64,000 bases of DNA. It comes from Pseudomonadales bacterium (GTDB lineage Bacteria > Pseudomonadota > Gammaproteobacteria > Pseudomonadales > IMCC2047). Positions 1 to 8,039 of the stretch are shown in pieces. The stretch lies in assembly GCA_024234615.1 (NCBI GenBank), contig JACKNY010000002.1, forward strand, positions 558,001 to 622,000, read 5' to 3'. The translations under genes were made by a program, and so were the position numbers. The notes under the pieces are model-generated. The model was not told the DNA's origin, ran no database searches, and worked only from the letters and a program-made list of their open reading frames with translations. Numbering within the stretch: the stretch's first letter is position 1; each line of letters starts with the position of its first letter.

Positions 1-321
1 ATTACCAGAACTATCGACAAATTGATAGTTCGATAGGGTTTTACCTATGACTGCCTGGCTGTACTTGTAGGCTTGGTCACGGTCAAAATCCTTAAATTCA
101 ATCTTCGTTGAGTGAGCAGCTTGTGCTGGCATTGCCCCCATACCGGAGTGCATACCGTTGCTTCCAGGTTGATACATCTCCGCGACATCCATACTGCTGT
201 GGTCTAGAGCAGATGACACCCCTTGCGTTTCCGCGATAGCTGAGCAACAAAAACAACTGATAAGTATTTGTAAAACTTTTAGACTATGAAGAAATCGTCT
301 GCGGAAAATAGAATAGACCAT
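1..321 (-). CDS. senC: SCO1/SenC family copper chaperone, N-terminal part
   Basis: Reading from an ATG at 321 toward the window edge gives 107 codons without a stop; the C-terminal part lies outside the window. The N-terminus has basic residues followed by a hydrophobic segment (LKVLQILISCFCCSAIA), a signal peptide or membrane anchor. A His/Met-rich stretch (DHSSMDVAEMYQPG, MHSGMGAMPA) could bind metal. It is followed by the SCO entry motif 'YSQAVIGKTLSNYQFVDSSG'. The thioredoxin-like core with CxxxC would come next but is cut off. SCO/SenC proteins deliver copper to CuA or CuB centres, which fits the CuA protein encoded just upstream on the same strand. Gene order norS-norY-senC matches the cluster known from Nitrosomonas. 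Family assignment rests on the N-terminal motif and context only. Confidence 0.75.
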   Translation of the reverse strand, partial: MVYSIFRRRFLHSLKVLQILISCFCCSAIAETQGVSSALDHSSMDVAEMYQPGSNGMHSGMGAMPAQAAHSTKIEFKDFDRDQAYKYSQAVIGKTLSNYQFVDSSGN

Positions 322-356
322 AAAATTTTAAAAAAGCCTGAAACCGATAAAGCACT

Positions 357-389
357 AGTATATCCCAGCCAACCCATTGAACAAATTCG
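357..389 (-). promoter_or_regulatory. candidate promoter of senC
   Basis: On the minus strand a TATACT -10-like hexamer (357-362) lies 16 bases from a weak TTGTTC -35-like hexamer, downstream of the terminator that follows the oxidase-like gene. It would let senC be transcribed on its own. Weak motif evidence. Confidence 0.3.
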
Positions 390-395
390 ATAACA

Positions 396-426
396 AAAAA
401 TAAGCCCCTAAAAAGGGGCTTATTTT
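396..426 (-). terminator. intrinsic terminator after norY
   Basis: A strong stem AATAAGCCCC / GGGGCTTATT with a short A/T loop lies 50 bases past the norY stop. Read on the minus strand it is followed by a run of T (395-400), a classic Rho-independent terminator. It separates norY from senC. Confidence 0.85.
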
Positions 427-474
427 GATACGCCTCAATAAATCAGACGCTTGTTACTGCGGGATAAAAAACTG

Positions 475-2166
475 TTAGCTAATACCCCAAGTTTGTGACA
501 GATACTTCCAGTTAATGAAGTAATAAGCAGCAAAGGCCGCGAAGAATATGAAGGTCAGACACAGTGTCCCTGGCACAGTGATGCCACCAGTGTGAATGGT
601 TTTATATTCTTCATCCGTAACCATTTTTGCAGCTAAGGCAGGCGTAGACTTCTCATCACCTAATTTTCTACCAAATAGCAGGGAAGCAACAATAATGACA
701 CAGAATGCAGCACCACCGACAACTGCCAAAATAACTGACACTCCGTTTAAGGCCAGCATAGTATAGGCGGCAGCGGGGAAGTCATGTGTCATACCCGTAC
801 CAGCAAAACCGATGTCCCAATGTCTACGTGGCACACCCAGGGTACCTGCACCCATCAGAAACAAAGACACACCGGTCATACCCAAGCCGAAGATATAGGG
901 TTGGAATTTCGCCAATCCTTTCATCACCAATTCACGACGGAACAGCACAGGCACCAACCAATAGGTCATGGCCATAAATGCTATTGTCGTACCCAGTACT
1001 ACCGTTGCGTGAAAATGACCAGGAACATAAAGCGTGTTGTGGATCAGGATGTTAATTTGCTCTGCACCCATTACCACGCCAGTAATACCTCCCAGGAAGC
1101 CAAACCCAACCAGCGAGATGAACATACCTGAGAACACCGGGTTACCCCAGGGCGCTTTCGTTAACCACTCGAACAAACCCTTGTTAAACCCACGGGCACG
1201 CTGAGCCGCTTCGATCGCGCCAGGCACCGTCAGTCCATGTACCATACTTGCCATTACCGCAAGATACATAGCATAGCTGGTGTTAAACATCTTAAATTCA
1301 GAGCTAATACCTGGGTCTACCAACAAGTGGTGCACACTGGCTAACTGTAAAAACAGAATATACATCAAGAAAGCGGTACGGCTAACCTTCTCAGAGAGCG
1401 GTTTCGCGCCAAACACCAGTGCCGCAACCGCATACCAAATAGCAATATGCGCAGACACGTTAATTTGCTGCGAAGAGTGCCCAAATGCCCACCAGATCAT
1501 GCGATACATGAGCGGATCAATGTGCGCCACCAAACCGACACTCCAAAGGAAAGTCGGGATCAAAATGATCGCGCCACTGACGATGGTGAACACCGCGATA
1601 ATTGCAGCAACCATCGCACCGAAGGTAACCAAAGGAATCGAGCCTTCATAGGTTTTTTCAGACTTGGCGATCACCAAAGTACCGAAAAAGATGAAGCAAC
1701 CGATTAATGCCCCGACCGCAAACAGTATCAAACTCAGGTAAAAGAGCGGATCTGCACCCATTGGCGTGTACGACGTCATCATCACGCTGGAGTTACCCTG
1801 TAGCACAATATAGTTATTGAGCAGAGCACCCACCAACATCAATCCAAAAGCAACCCACCCCAATTTGGGCGTTGCCAGTCGACAATTGAGCAATACCGCC
1901 GAACAGAAATAGATCAGCGCAATTTCAAAGAAAATAATCCAGAAAATTAATACGTTAAGGCCGTGAGCCGTTAGCACTAAATAAAACTGATCTGCTGGTA
2001 GCAAATGCACCGCAGGCCAACGCGTTAAGCCAACACCCAGACCGTAAATTCCACCAATCAGCAAGAAAACCACTGCGGCAACGGCATTGGCCTTCATCAG
2101 TCTTTCGCCTGGTTTGTGAACCTGTAACCCAGTTTCTGGGCACACACGAAATAAATTAGTATTCAT
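475..2166 (-). CDS. norY: sNOR-type nitric oxide reductase catalytic subunit (B-family heme-copper oxidase homologue)
   Basis: 563 aa with about 13 membrane segments, close in sequence to ba3-type oxidase subunit I. Seen: the low-spin heme histidine in TAHGLN (H68), the CuB histidine in WWAFGH (H230), the CuB pair in SVHHLLVDPGI (H279/H280), and the heme ligands in VPGHFH (H384/H386). In oxidases the residue four after the first CuB histidine is the cross-linked Tyr (HPxVY); here it is Gln234 (HSSQQ). Loss of that Tyr with all histidines kept is what separates NO reductases related to B-type oxidases (sNOR, eNOR, gNOR groups) from O2-reducing enzymes. The neighbours are a CuA subunit and SenC, an FNR/DNR box lies upstream, and a heme d1 operon is nearby. 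It probably reduces NO to N2O in the inner membrane. An O2-reducing activity cannot be excluded from sequence. Confidence 0.82.
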   Translation of the reverse strand: MNTNLFRVCPETGLQVHKPGERLMKANAVAAVVFLLIGGIYGLGVGLTRWPAVHLLPADQFYLVLTAHGLNVLIFWIIFFEIALIYFCSAVLLNCRLATPKLGWVAFGLMLVGALLNNYIVLQGNSSVMMTSYTPMGADPLFYLSLILFAVGALIGCFIFFGTLVIAKSEKTYEGSIPLVTFGAMVAAIIAVFTIVSGAIILIPTFLWSVGLVAHIDPLMYRMIWWAFGHSSQQINVSAHIAIWYAVAALVFGAKPLSEKVSRTAFLMYILFLQLASVHHLLVDPGISSEFKMFNTSYAMYLAVMASMVHGLTVPGAIEAAQRARGFNKGLFEWLTKAPWGNPVFSGMFISLVGFGFLGGITGVVMGAEQINILIHNTLYVPGHFHATVVLGTTIAFMAMTYWLVPVLFRRELVMKGLAKFQPYIFGLGMTGVSLFLMGAGTLGVPRRHWDIGFAGTGMTHDFPAAAYTMLALNGVSVILAVVGGAAFCVIIVASLLFGRKLGDEKSTPALAAKMVTDEEYKTIHTGGITVPGTLCLTFIFFAAFAAYYFINWKYLSQTWGIS

Positions 2167-2179
2167 GACGTCCCCTTAA

Positions 2180-2719
2180 TTATTCAACGACTAGAATTTT
2201 GCCAATCATTAAATGATGGCCAATTCCGCAGTATTCATTACAGATGATGGAGTATTCACCTACTTCATCCGGTGTCAGTGTTACCACGTACTCGTAATCC
2301 GGCACCACCTGAACGTTTATGTTGGCTGGCTGCAATGAGAAACCATGCTGCCAATCCAGCGAAGACATGTGGACACGATAGCTTTTGCCCTTTTCGAGCT
2401 CAAGCACAGGCCACCAGCTCCATAAGCGAGCGACTAGGTAAACATCGCTACCTGCCGGGGGGTGTACTTTGGGTATTTTTTGCGGTCCATACTCACCAAC
2501 AGTAAATTGGTCAACAACGCTTTGCGCTTTCGCCATATACTGCTCAGGCGTCACTCGATAAGTTTCATTGGATAGGTTTTGATCACCCACTACGTGCCAA
2601 TAAGGCATCATAAAGGTCATAAAAACTCCCCAAACAAACACGATAGAAATCCAGATCAGTTCGGTTTTTTCGATGGGTTCGTGCCACCAAACCTTATCTG
2701 AGGGAGATACGATGCTCAT
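2180..2719 (-). CDS. norS: CuA-containing subunit II of the sNOR-type NO reductase
   Basis: 179 aa with one N-terminal membrane helix (about residues 21-40) and a periplasmic cupredoxin domain. CuA ligands are visible: H125 in LDWQHGFS, then C160, C164, H168 and M171 in CNEYCGIGHHLM. CuA accepts electrons from a soluble cytochrome c and passes them to the heme of subunit I. The stop lies 13 bases before norY, and an AAGGTGG Shine-Dalgarno sits before ATG 2719, so the two genes are co-transcribed. The usual ba3/sNOR subunit II is of this small size with one helix. The cytochrome c encoded divergently at 3124 is a plausible donor. Confidence 0.85.
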   Translation of the reverse strand: MSIVSPSDKVWWHEPIEKTELIWISIVFVWGVFMTFMMPYWHVVGDQNLSNETYRVTPEQYMAKAQSVVDQFTVGEYGPQKIPKVHPPAGSDVYLVARLWSWWPVLELEKGKSYRVHMSSLDWQHGFSLQPANINVQVVPDYEYVVTLTPDEVGEYSIICNEYCGIGHHLMIGKILVVE

Positions 2720-2765
2720 AAGACCACCTTAAATTGATTTGATTTTTGTTGTTGTGAAATCATTA

Positions 2766-2927
2766 TTATTTACCTAACGGTATACTAACAATTTCCATAA
2801 TACCCCAAATTAAATACAACACAGCTGGGCTTGCAACACCTAGAAACAACAGGATAAAAGGATTATCCAATAGTCGTTGCATGAAAGGTACTTCTTCATT
2901 TTGAGGAGGAACGTCTTGCGGCGACAT
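2766..2927 (-). CDS. small single-helix membrane protein at the head of the sNOR operon
   Basis: An open frame of 53 codons starts at ATG 2927 behind a good AAGGAG Shine-Dalgarno and stops at 2766, 46 bases before norS. The N-terminus is polar and acidic (SPQDVPPQNEEVPF), then one hydrophobic helix runs FILLFLGVASPAVLYLIWGIM, ending in a short tail. It resembles in size and topology the one-helix subunit IIa of ba3 oxidases; no sequence motif proves this. Position as first gene behind the FNR/DNR box suggests it is a structural or assembly subunit of the reductase. Confidence 0.7.
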   Translation of the reverse strand: MSPQDVPPQNEEVPFMQRLLDNPFILLFLGVASPAVLYLIWGIMEIVSIPLGK

Positions 2928-3010
2928 ACCAGGCTCCTTGTGAGTTAAGAGTTGTAATTATCGAACTTTTTGTAAGGTTGCCACTCTATCCAGTCTACAT
3001 ATTGAAGTAA

Positions 3011-3024
3011 TTGATCTAAATCAA
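3011..3024. promoter_or_regulatory. FNR/ANR/DNR box between divergent sNOR and cytochrome c genes
   Basis: TTGATCTAAATCAA is a perfect TTGAT-N4-ATCAA palindrome, the binding site of FNR/ANR/DNR regulators. With the centre (3017.5) at -41.5, the leftward start would be 2976 with -10 TAGAGT in the correct place. Rightward, TATTTT lies within one base of the expected -10. It probably activates both transcripts when oxygen is low or NO is present. Whether FNR/ANR or the NO sensor DNR binds cannot be told from the box. Confidence 0.85.
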
Positions 3025-3123
3025 GATGAATAAAATACTACACAATATTTTGTCGAGAGACTATTTTATTATGTACAATACGCCCACTAATTTCCAACCA
3101 CTTATAGTTTTAGGAGTTACTCA

Positions 3124-3426
3124 ATGAAAATATTTATTAGCCTAGTTTGTAGCTTGGTTATGCTGGGTACAGTAGCCTCTTCCCATGCTGGCGACGCGGC
3201 TGCAGGAAAAGCAAAGTCCATGCTCTGCGCTGCTTGTCATGGCGCTGACGGACATAGCCCTAACGACCTGTGGCCGAGCTTGGCTGGCCAAAAAGAGGGC
3301 TACCTCGCCAAACAGCTCAAAGCCTTCCGCGATGGTACCCGTCAGGATCCAATGATGGCGCCTATGGCTAAGCCATTATCAGATGACGATATTGCTAACC
3401 TAGCAGCCTACTTCAACAGCCTGTAA
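3124..3426 (+). CDS. periplasmic monoheme cytochrome c (c4/c553-like)
   Basis: 100 aa. A signal peptide of about 22 residues ends in SSHA; the mature protein has one heme motif CAACH (35-39) and a Met-rich segment (QDPMMAPMAKPLSD) that supplies the axial ligand. The family pattern 'GxxDGxSPxxxWPxLAGQxxxYLxxQLxxFRxGxR' is plain, as in a single c4 domain or cytochrome c-553. It carries electrons in the periplasm. It is divergent from the sNOR operon across a shared FNR/DNR box, so it probably donates to the CuA subunit or to nitrite reductase under denitrifying conditions. Start ATG 3124 has GGAG just upstream. Confidence 0.88.
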   Translation: MKIFISLVCSLVMLGTVASSHAGDAAAGKAKSMLCAACHGADGHSPNDLWPSLAGQKEGYLAKQLKAFRDGTRQDPMMAPMAKPLSDDDIANLAAYFNSL

Positions 3427-3441
3427 GCCCTGGGATATATA

Positions 3442-3891
3442 CTGAACACATGTTTTCGTCTGTTAACGCTGCTGTTGGTAACGCCACCCTTATTACTGGC
3501 CGACACTGAAAGTAGCGTTAATGAACGATTACCCTTTACCTCTCTCGAACTCGAAGCCCATTGGAATGTTGACTGTTCAGCAACTCTTTCTACAATTAAG
3601 CAGTTTACCGAAAACCCCGCACTAATATTCAAACCTGAATACCACCAATTAAAACCGACATTTGACGGCTATTTAAGTGCCCTCAAAAAATGTGCGATTA
3701 TTTACAACACACCCAATACAGGACGCTATTCGATTTGTGTCGACTATCTTTCGATCCACAGTCAACTCAACGATCTTAAATCAGCATTATTTCTAACTAA
3801 AGAACGCTTTCACCCAGATCAAATTCGGTCTATTCTTGGACCACTAAAAAACATGCTGAACAGCATCCATTGCGAGAAAAATTATCATTAG
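3442..3891 (+). CDS. small exported protein of unknown function with a non-ATG start
   Basis: The frame is open from the cytochrome c stop (3424, same frame) to TAG 3889. The first conventional start in frame is TTG 3475, but translation upstream of it gives a clear signal peptide, NTCFRLLTLLLVTPPLLLA followed by DTES, so the true start must lie earlier. CTG 3442 behind GGGA is the best candidate. The nearby ATG 3450 is in another frame. From CTG the protein has 149 codons with Cys residues (DCSAT, KKCAIIY, ISICVDY-like, IHCEKN) that could form periplasmic disulfides. No family recognised. It lies 16 bases after the cytochrome and 7 bases before the DUF4202 gene, so it is probably co-transcribed with both. 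Confidence 0.55.
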   Translation: MNTCFRLLTLLLVTPPLLLADTESSVNERLPFTSLELEAHWNVDCSATLSTIKQFTENPALIFKPEYHQLKPTFDGYLSALKKCAIIYNTPNTGRYSICVDYLSIHSQLNDLKSALFLTKERFHPDQIRSILGPLKNMLNSIHCEKNYH

Positions 3892-3898
3892 TTTGAGT

Positions 3899-4489
3899 AT
3901 GCGCTATTCCCAACTCATCGATAAAATCGACCAAATTAACCGCTCTGACCCCAACCAGGAAAACATTGACGGTAACAGCGTCGCCAAACAAGTCCTATAC
4001 AGTCATCGCATGTTAACTCGATTATTGGCTTTTTTCCCCGAATCACCGGAAGTATTAAAAATCGCCGTTTATGCTCAGCATATTAACCGTTGGCATATTG
4101 CTCGCTCCTCCTATCCAACGGACAGACAAGGTTATCTCCGATGGAGAAAAGATTTAGCCGAACACCATGCCCAATTGACCGCTAAATTGATGGCGGAGGT
4201 TGGCTATTCCAATGAAGAAATTAGCTTAGTCAAATCAATTATCAAAAAACAAAACTTAAAAACTGACCCGCTCACACAAACCTTAGAGGACGTTGCCTGT
4301 CTGGTCTTTCTTGAGTACTACCTCGCGGCGATGATGACAAACCATAGCGAAGAAAAATTAACTGTCGTGATTCAAAAAACCTGGCGTAAAATGTCCGAAG
4401 CTGGCCAAAAATCTGCGCTTGAAATAGATTATACTGAGGCGCAGCATGCTTTGATTGAAAAAGCTCTAAAGACTAGCAACGCGGCGTAA
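3899..4489 (+). CDS. DUF4202 family protein
   Basis: 196 aa from ATG 3899; a TTG two codons upstream is an alternative. It carries the DUF4202 signature QHINRWHIARSSYPTDRQGYLRWR followed by a His-rich helix (LAEHHAQLTAKLMAEVGY) and DVACLVFLEYYL near the end, the pattern of an all-helical HD-like fold with possible metal-binding His/Asp. No catalytic role is established for the family; members are often found near sulfur or nitrogen assimilation genes such as cysG, which follows here. Cytoplasmic, with no signal peptide. It sits 7 bases after the previous frame, so it is probably in the same transcript as the cytochrome c. Confidence 0.75.
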   Translation: MRYSQLIDKIDQINRSDPNQENIDGNSVAKQVLYSHRMLTRLLAFFPESPEVLKIAVYAQHINRWHIARSSYPTDRQGYLRWRKDLAEHHAQLTAKLMAEVGYSNEEISLVKSIIKKQNLKTDPLTQTLEDVACLVFLEYYLAAMMTNHSEEKLTVVIQKTWRKMSEAGQKSALEIDYTEAQHALIEKALKTSNAA

Positions 4490-4589
4490 AATCAGCAGTT
4501 GATGTTGTGACATTAACTTGTCCCATATCAATATTTTACTTAACCTAAACACTAATAATTACAGCTTCTATATCTCGGGGTAAACACCT

Positions 4590-5969
4590 ATGGACCATTT
4601 ACCGATTTTTACCAAAATGACCGGTAAACATTGTCTATTGGTTGGCGGCGGCAGCGTTGCCGCACGCAAGCTGGAAACTCTATTAGATGCGGGCGCTCAG
4701 GTAACCCTGGTAGCACTCGACATTAGTGATGCAATCACCGCACAACAGCGAAGTGCTATTACAATACTACAAGAAAATTACAGTGCCTCGATGCTTGGTG
4801 GTAAAGACCTAGTTATTGCCGCCACCGATGACCGTCAGCTAAACGCCACAATATCTCAGGATGCCAGCACTCATCATTTATTCGTGAACGTCGTCGACAA
4901 CCCTGAGCTTTGCAGCTTTATTATGCCTTCAATCATTGATCGATCACCCATCACGATTGCCATCAGCACCTCCGGAAAAGCTCCCGTGTTAGCGCGACTT
5001 TTACGCGGCAAAATTGAATCCTTTCTACCCTTTAGCTACGGCAAACTGGCGCAGCTCGCCGATAAATACCGTGAACAGGTGAAAGCCGCATTACCAACTG
5101 GCGTCGCTCGGAAAAACTTTTGGGAACGTGTTTTTGAAGGCTCGATCGCCGAACATGTATTCACTGGCAATGATAACGCTGCCGACCAAGAACTCCAGGC
5201 GTTGTTGCAGCAAGCACAGGATGAACCCACTGATAAAGGTGAAGTCTACCTGGTCGGTTCCGGCCCGGGCGACCCAGATCTATTGAGCTTTCGAGCCTTG
5301 CGCCTCATGCAAAAAGCCGATGTCGTTGTATACGACCGACTGGTATCCAAGGGCATACTCAACTTGGTGCGCCGTGATGCCGAAAAATTCTACGTTGGTA
5401 AAAAAGCCAGCGACCACTGCGTACCACAAGATCAAATTAATGAGCTGCTAGTCAAGCTGGCAAAAGCAGGTAAACGCGTTCTACGACTTAAAGGTGGCGA
5501 CCCTTACATCTTCGGACGCGGCGGCGAAGAGGCCGAAGAACTAGTAAAAGAAGGCATTCAGTTTCAAGCAGTACCAGGCATTACCTCCGCAGCTGGTGCC
5601 TCCAACTACTGCGGCATCCCGCTAACCCATCGCGACTACGCCCAGTCCGTCACCTTCGCTACCGGACATCTAAAGGATAACACCGTCGACCTCGACTGGC
5701 CCGCGCTCGCCCGAGCAAACCAAACCCTGGTGATCTACATGGGGCTAGGCGGATTAGAAGTGATTTCACAGCAACTGATTGGCCACGGCTTAGAAGCGGA
5801 TACCCCTGTTGCTGTTATTTACAAAGCCACTCAACCCGATCAGCGCATTCTAATCAGCGACCTGAGCCACGTGCGACAAAGAGTGCTGGAAGAAGCGTTT
5901 AAAACACCAAGCATTCTGATCATTGGGCATGTAGTGAAGCTTTATGAGCGGTTAAAGCAACCGAGTTAA
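4590..5969 (+). CDS. cysG: siroheme synthase CysG (uroporphyrinogen-III methyltransferase / dehydrogenase / ferrochelatase)
   Basis: 459 aa, full length for the trifunctional enzyme. The N-terminal half is the NAD-dependent precorrin-2 dehydrogenase/ferrochelatase (GGGSVAARK at about 20, AATDD, NVVDNPELCSF). The C-terminal half from about residue 215 is the SAM-dependent methyltransferase (VYLVGSGPGDPDLLSF, RLKGGDPYIFGRGGEE, VPGITSAAGASNYCGIPLTHR). It makes siroheme from uroporphyrinogen III for sulfite and nitrite reductases. Siroheme is also the precursor of heme d1, whose later enzymes are encoded at 11086-17326 without a nirE gene, so CysG probably supplies that pathway here. A 100-base gap separates it from DUF4202, which could hold a separate promoter. 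Confidence 0.95.
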   Translation: MDHLPIFTKMTGKHCLLVGGGSVAARKLETLLDAGAQVTLVALDISDAITAQQRSAITILQENYSASMLGGKDLVIAATDDRQLNATISQDASTHHLFVNVVDNPELCSFIMPSIIDRSPITIAISTSGKAPVLARLLRGKIESFLPFSYGKLAQLADKYREQVKAALPTGVARKNFWERVFEGSIAEHVFTGNDNAADQELQALLQQAQDEPTDKGEVYLVGSGPGDPDLLSFRALRLMQKADVVVYDRLVSKGILNLVRRDAEKFYVGKKASDHCVPQDQINELLVKLAKAGKRVLRLKGGDPYIFGRGGEEAEELVKEGIQFQAVPGITSAAGASNYCGIPLTHRDYAQSVTFATGHLKDNTVDLDWPALARANQTLVIYMGLGGLEVISQQLIGHGLEADTPVAVIYKATQPDQRILISDLSHVRQRVLEEAFKTPSILIIGHVVKLYERLKQPS

Positions 5970-6009
5970 GATCTGAGTGTGACATCAAACCGGCTCAAGG
6001 CTAACCCGA

Positions 6010-7011
6010 CTAATGGGTATCCTTACCCAATAACATAGCGATGAATTGCCGCTTCGCTTGCTTCGAGACGACGCGATAAGACTCAAACTTCACTGGCTGA
6101 CCCGTATCCAATGAATTTATTTCGATACCCCAAAGCGGCAGCGTACTGACGGGACTCATCGCATAGCGCACATCCCCCAATACCTCCGGCCTGCCAGGAT
6201 AATGACTAACAAAGTCATCAGAGAAATGCTCAAAACGTTTAATATCCCTAAACAAAGTTGTGTCTCTTTTTAGATCAGGGAAAGACTCACTGAGGTTAAA
6301 CTTTTTAATGCTGGCGCCAGGATAGATACGCTTTGCAGCAGCCACTCTCACCGCATCAATATAAAAAATATTATCGGCCAGATACACACTGCGCCACAGC
6401 AGGTTATTAGCAACCGTGGGTTTAACCACTATCCGCTCAATCTCATGACCACGCTGCGCGGCGAGTTCTCGGATCGATTGTTCTGCCCGATTTAATTGCA
6501 TCGCCGCAATTAAAAGGTAACACCCAGCCAAGACGAGAGCAATACGGCTATAGCGCGTATTAGCACTTTTAATCGAAGCCACCACCCCCACCACCAACAA
6601 CAACGTGAAGACCGGATCAACAATCGAAACTACATTCCACGCGATGCGTGTATTCATCAGCGGCCATAACAGGTGAGTGCCATAACTGGTACAGGCATCA
6701 ATAAATCCACTGAGTAGGTAGCCAAGAAAACAATAGCCGTATATCGCCGAGGCAGATAACCTGTTACGCAAAAATGGCCAGAACAAACAAAAAGCAATAA
6801 GTGCCCCGATAGGTATAAAAAATATCGAATGGGTAAAATGCCGATGATATTCCAGAGATAGTAACGGATCAGTAGATGAGCGAATTAACACATCCGCATC
6901 CGCAATCACCCCCGCAACCAAGCCGATCATTGTTGCTAGCCGTATGTGTTCTTTGCGCGCAGCCGACTGTGCAACCGTGGCTCCTAGGATAGCCTGCGTA
7001 ACTATATCCAT
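6010..7011 (-). CDS. DUF457 family membrane-bound metal-dependent hydrolase (YdjM-like)
   Basis: 333 aa. The N-terminus has the family pattern MDIVTQAILGATVAQ..., then DADVL (about 40) and YHRHFTHSIFF (about 55-65), which together form the His/Asp metal site, and D105 within GFIDACTSYGTHLLWP. Four to five membrane helices follow, then a soluble C-terminal domain of about 130 residues ending in QAKRQFIAMLLGKD. The family is described as inner-membrane hydrolases; the substrate is unknown and some members are SOS-regulated, but no LexA box was found here. It faces CysG tail to tail with 40 bases between stops. Confidence 0.8.
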   Translation of the reverse strand: MDIVTQAILGATVAQSAARKEHIRLATMIGLVAGVIADADVLIRSSTDPLLSLEYHRHFTHSIFFIPIGALIAFCLFWPFLRNRLSASAIYGYCFLGYLLSGFIDACTSYGTHLLWPLMNTRIAWNVVSIVDPVFTLLLVVGVVASIKSANTRYSRIALVLAGCYLLIAAMQLNRAEQSIRELAAQRGHEIERIVVKPTVANNLLWRSVYLADNIFYIDAVRVAAAKRIYPGASIKKFNLSESFPDLKRDTTLFRDIKRFEHFSDDFVSHYPGRPEVLGDVRYAMSPVSTLPLWGIEINSLDTGQPVKFESYRVVSKQAKRQFIAMLLGKDTH

Positions 7012-7073
7012 ACTATATTTAGAAAAGCGCCTTGATTTTTGAATAAGGGGTTAAATAGCAGGTCACTTCTTCT

Positions 7074-8039
7074 CTACTCTGCATCCCTAATCCTCTCCAT
7101 CTCCGCCACCGCCCGCTCCAGTAAATCTGGTAGCTGCTCAGAGATTACCGCCTCGTCTTCCGGCTCGACCCACAATAAACCAGGGCTTTGCAGCTGCGCA
7201 TAGTATTTGGGGGAGGAGGAAAAATCTCTATCCCACTGCACTTCACCTGCCAGCTGGAAGGATAAAAGCAACCCTGCCGCGCCCACCGAAATCCAAAGTC
7301 GTTTATTGGACAGCAAGGTAGTCGCAAGGGTAATGCTGGCGCCGATGGCAACCAGTAGCAGGAAAAAATTCAAGCTTTTGCTGAGTATAATTTGTAACAT
7401 TCCGCTACTGGCATTATAGCCAATCACCCCGGCACAATATTCCGCGAACTGTAGGCCAAGACCGAATAAAAACCAGATCGAAAGATGCGCAGGAAAATAA
7501 GTACGGTGTTTAATCAATCGACCAACCAAGGCCCATATAGCGGCAATGATGGCCACACCTAGAACACTCCAAAGCACCGGTTGCAATATCGGCAGCAGCT
7601 TGTACTCGCTAAATGAATGCTGATAGGCGGAGAGCAGCAATATCACACAGGAAACCACCAACAAAAATGACCAAATGAAATGACGGCCTAAGAATGCAAG
7701 CCGTACTTCACCGCCATCAATTTTTAATGCCTGTCCAACCGGATGTTCATCATGATAAATATGCAGCTCGGTGTGACCGATGCGTAATTGGTCACCAGAC
7801 TGAACATGCTCAGTTTCATCTCGCGTTTGCCGTTGATAGCGAACGCCATTTTCACTCGCTAAATCCTCTACCAGCCAGCCCTGTTGATGAAGCTGGAGCC
7901 GCAAATGATGAGCGGACACGTACGGGTCAGCAATGATGACATCGTTATCAAAAGCGCGACCGATATTGATCTGTTCGTTATGGCAGCGCACCCGCTCAAT
8001 CAGCTGACCGCCACGCCCTCTTACCTCAATGACTGTCAT
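7074..8039 (-). CDS. FHA-domain membrane protein
   Basis: 321 aa. Residues about 20-95 form a forkhead-associated phosphothreonine-binding domain: INIGRAFDNDVIIADPYVSAHHLRL, then EDLASENGVRYQ and GDQLRIGHTEL. The binding residues (R, SAHH, N of SENG) are present. Five or six membrane helices follow from about 118 to 270, then a cytoplasmic or periplasmic acidic tail. The start overlaps the protease stop by 4 bases, so the two are translationally coupled and likely work together, with the FHA domain reading a phosphorylated partner. No kinase or phosphatase gene is seen nearby. Confidence 0.85.
   Translation of the reverse strand: MTVIEVRGRGGQLIERVRCHNEQINIGRAFDNDVIIADPYVSAHHLRLQLHQQGWLVEDLASENGVRYQRQTRDETEHVQSGDQLRIGHTELHIYHDEHPVGQALKIDGGEVRLAFLGRHFIWSFLLVVSCVILLLSAYQHSFSEYKLLPILQPVLWSVLGVAIIAAIWALVGRLIKHRTYFPAHLSIWFLFGLGLQFAEYCAGVIGYNASSGMLQIILSKSLNFFLLLVAIGASITLATTLLSNKRLWISVGAAGLLLSFQLAGEVQWDRDFSSSPKYYAQLQSPGLLWVEPEDEAVISEQLPDLLERAVAEMERIRDAE

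Noticed and set aside
475..2166. Calling the gene a ba3-type cytochrome c oxidase
   Set aside because: The active-site Tyr position holds Gln (HSSQQ), and the locus order and FNR/DNR control fit an sNOR-type NO reductase better.
3408..3632. 74-codon open frame on the minus strand
   Set aside because: It is antisense to the exported protein frame that has a signal peptide.
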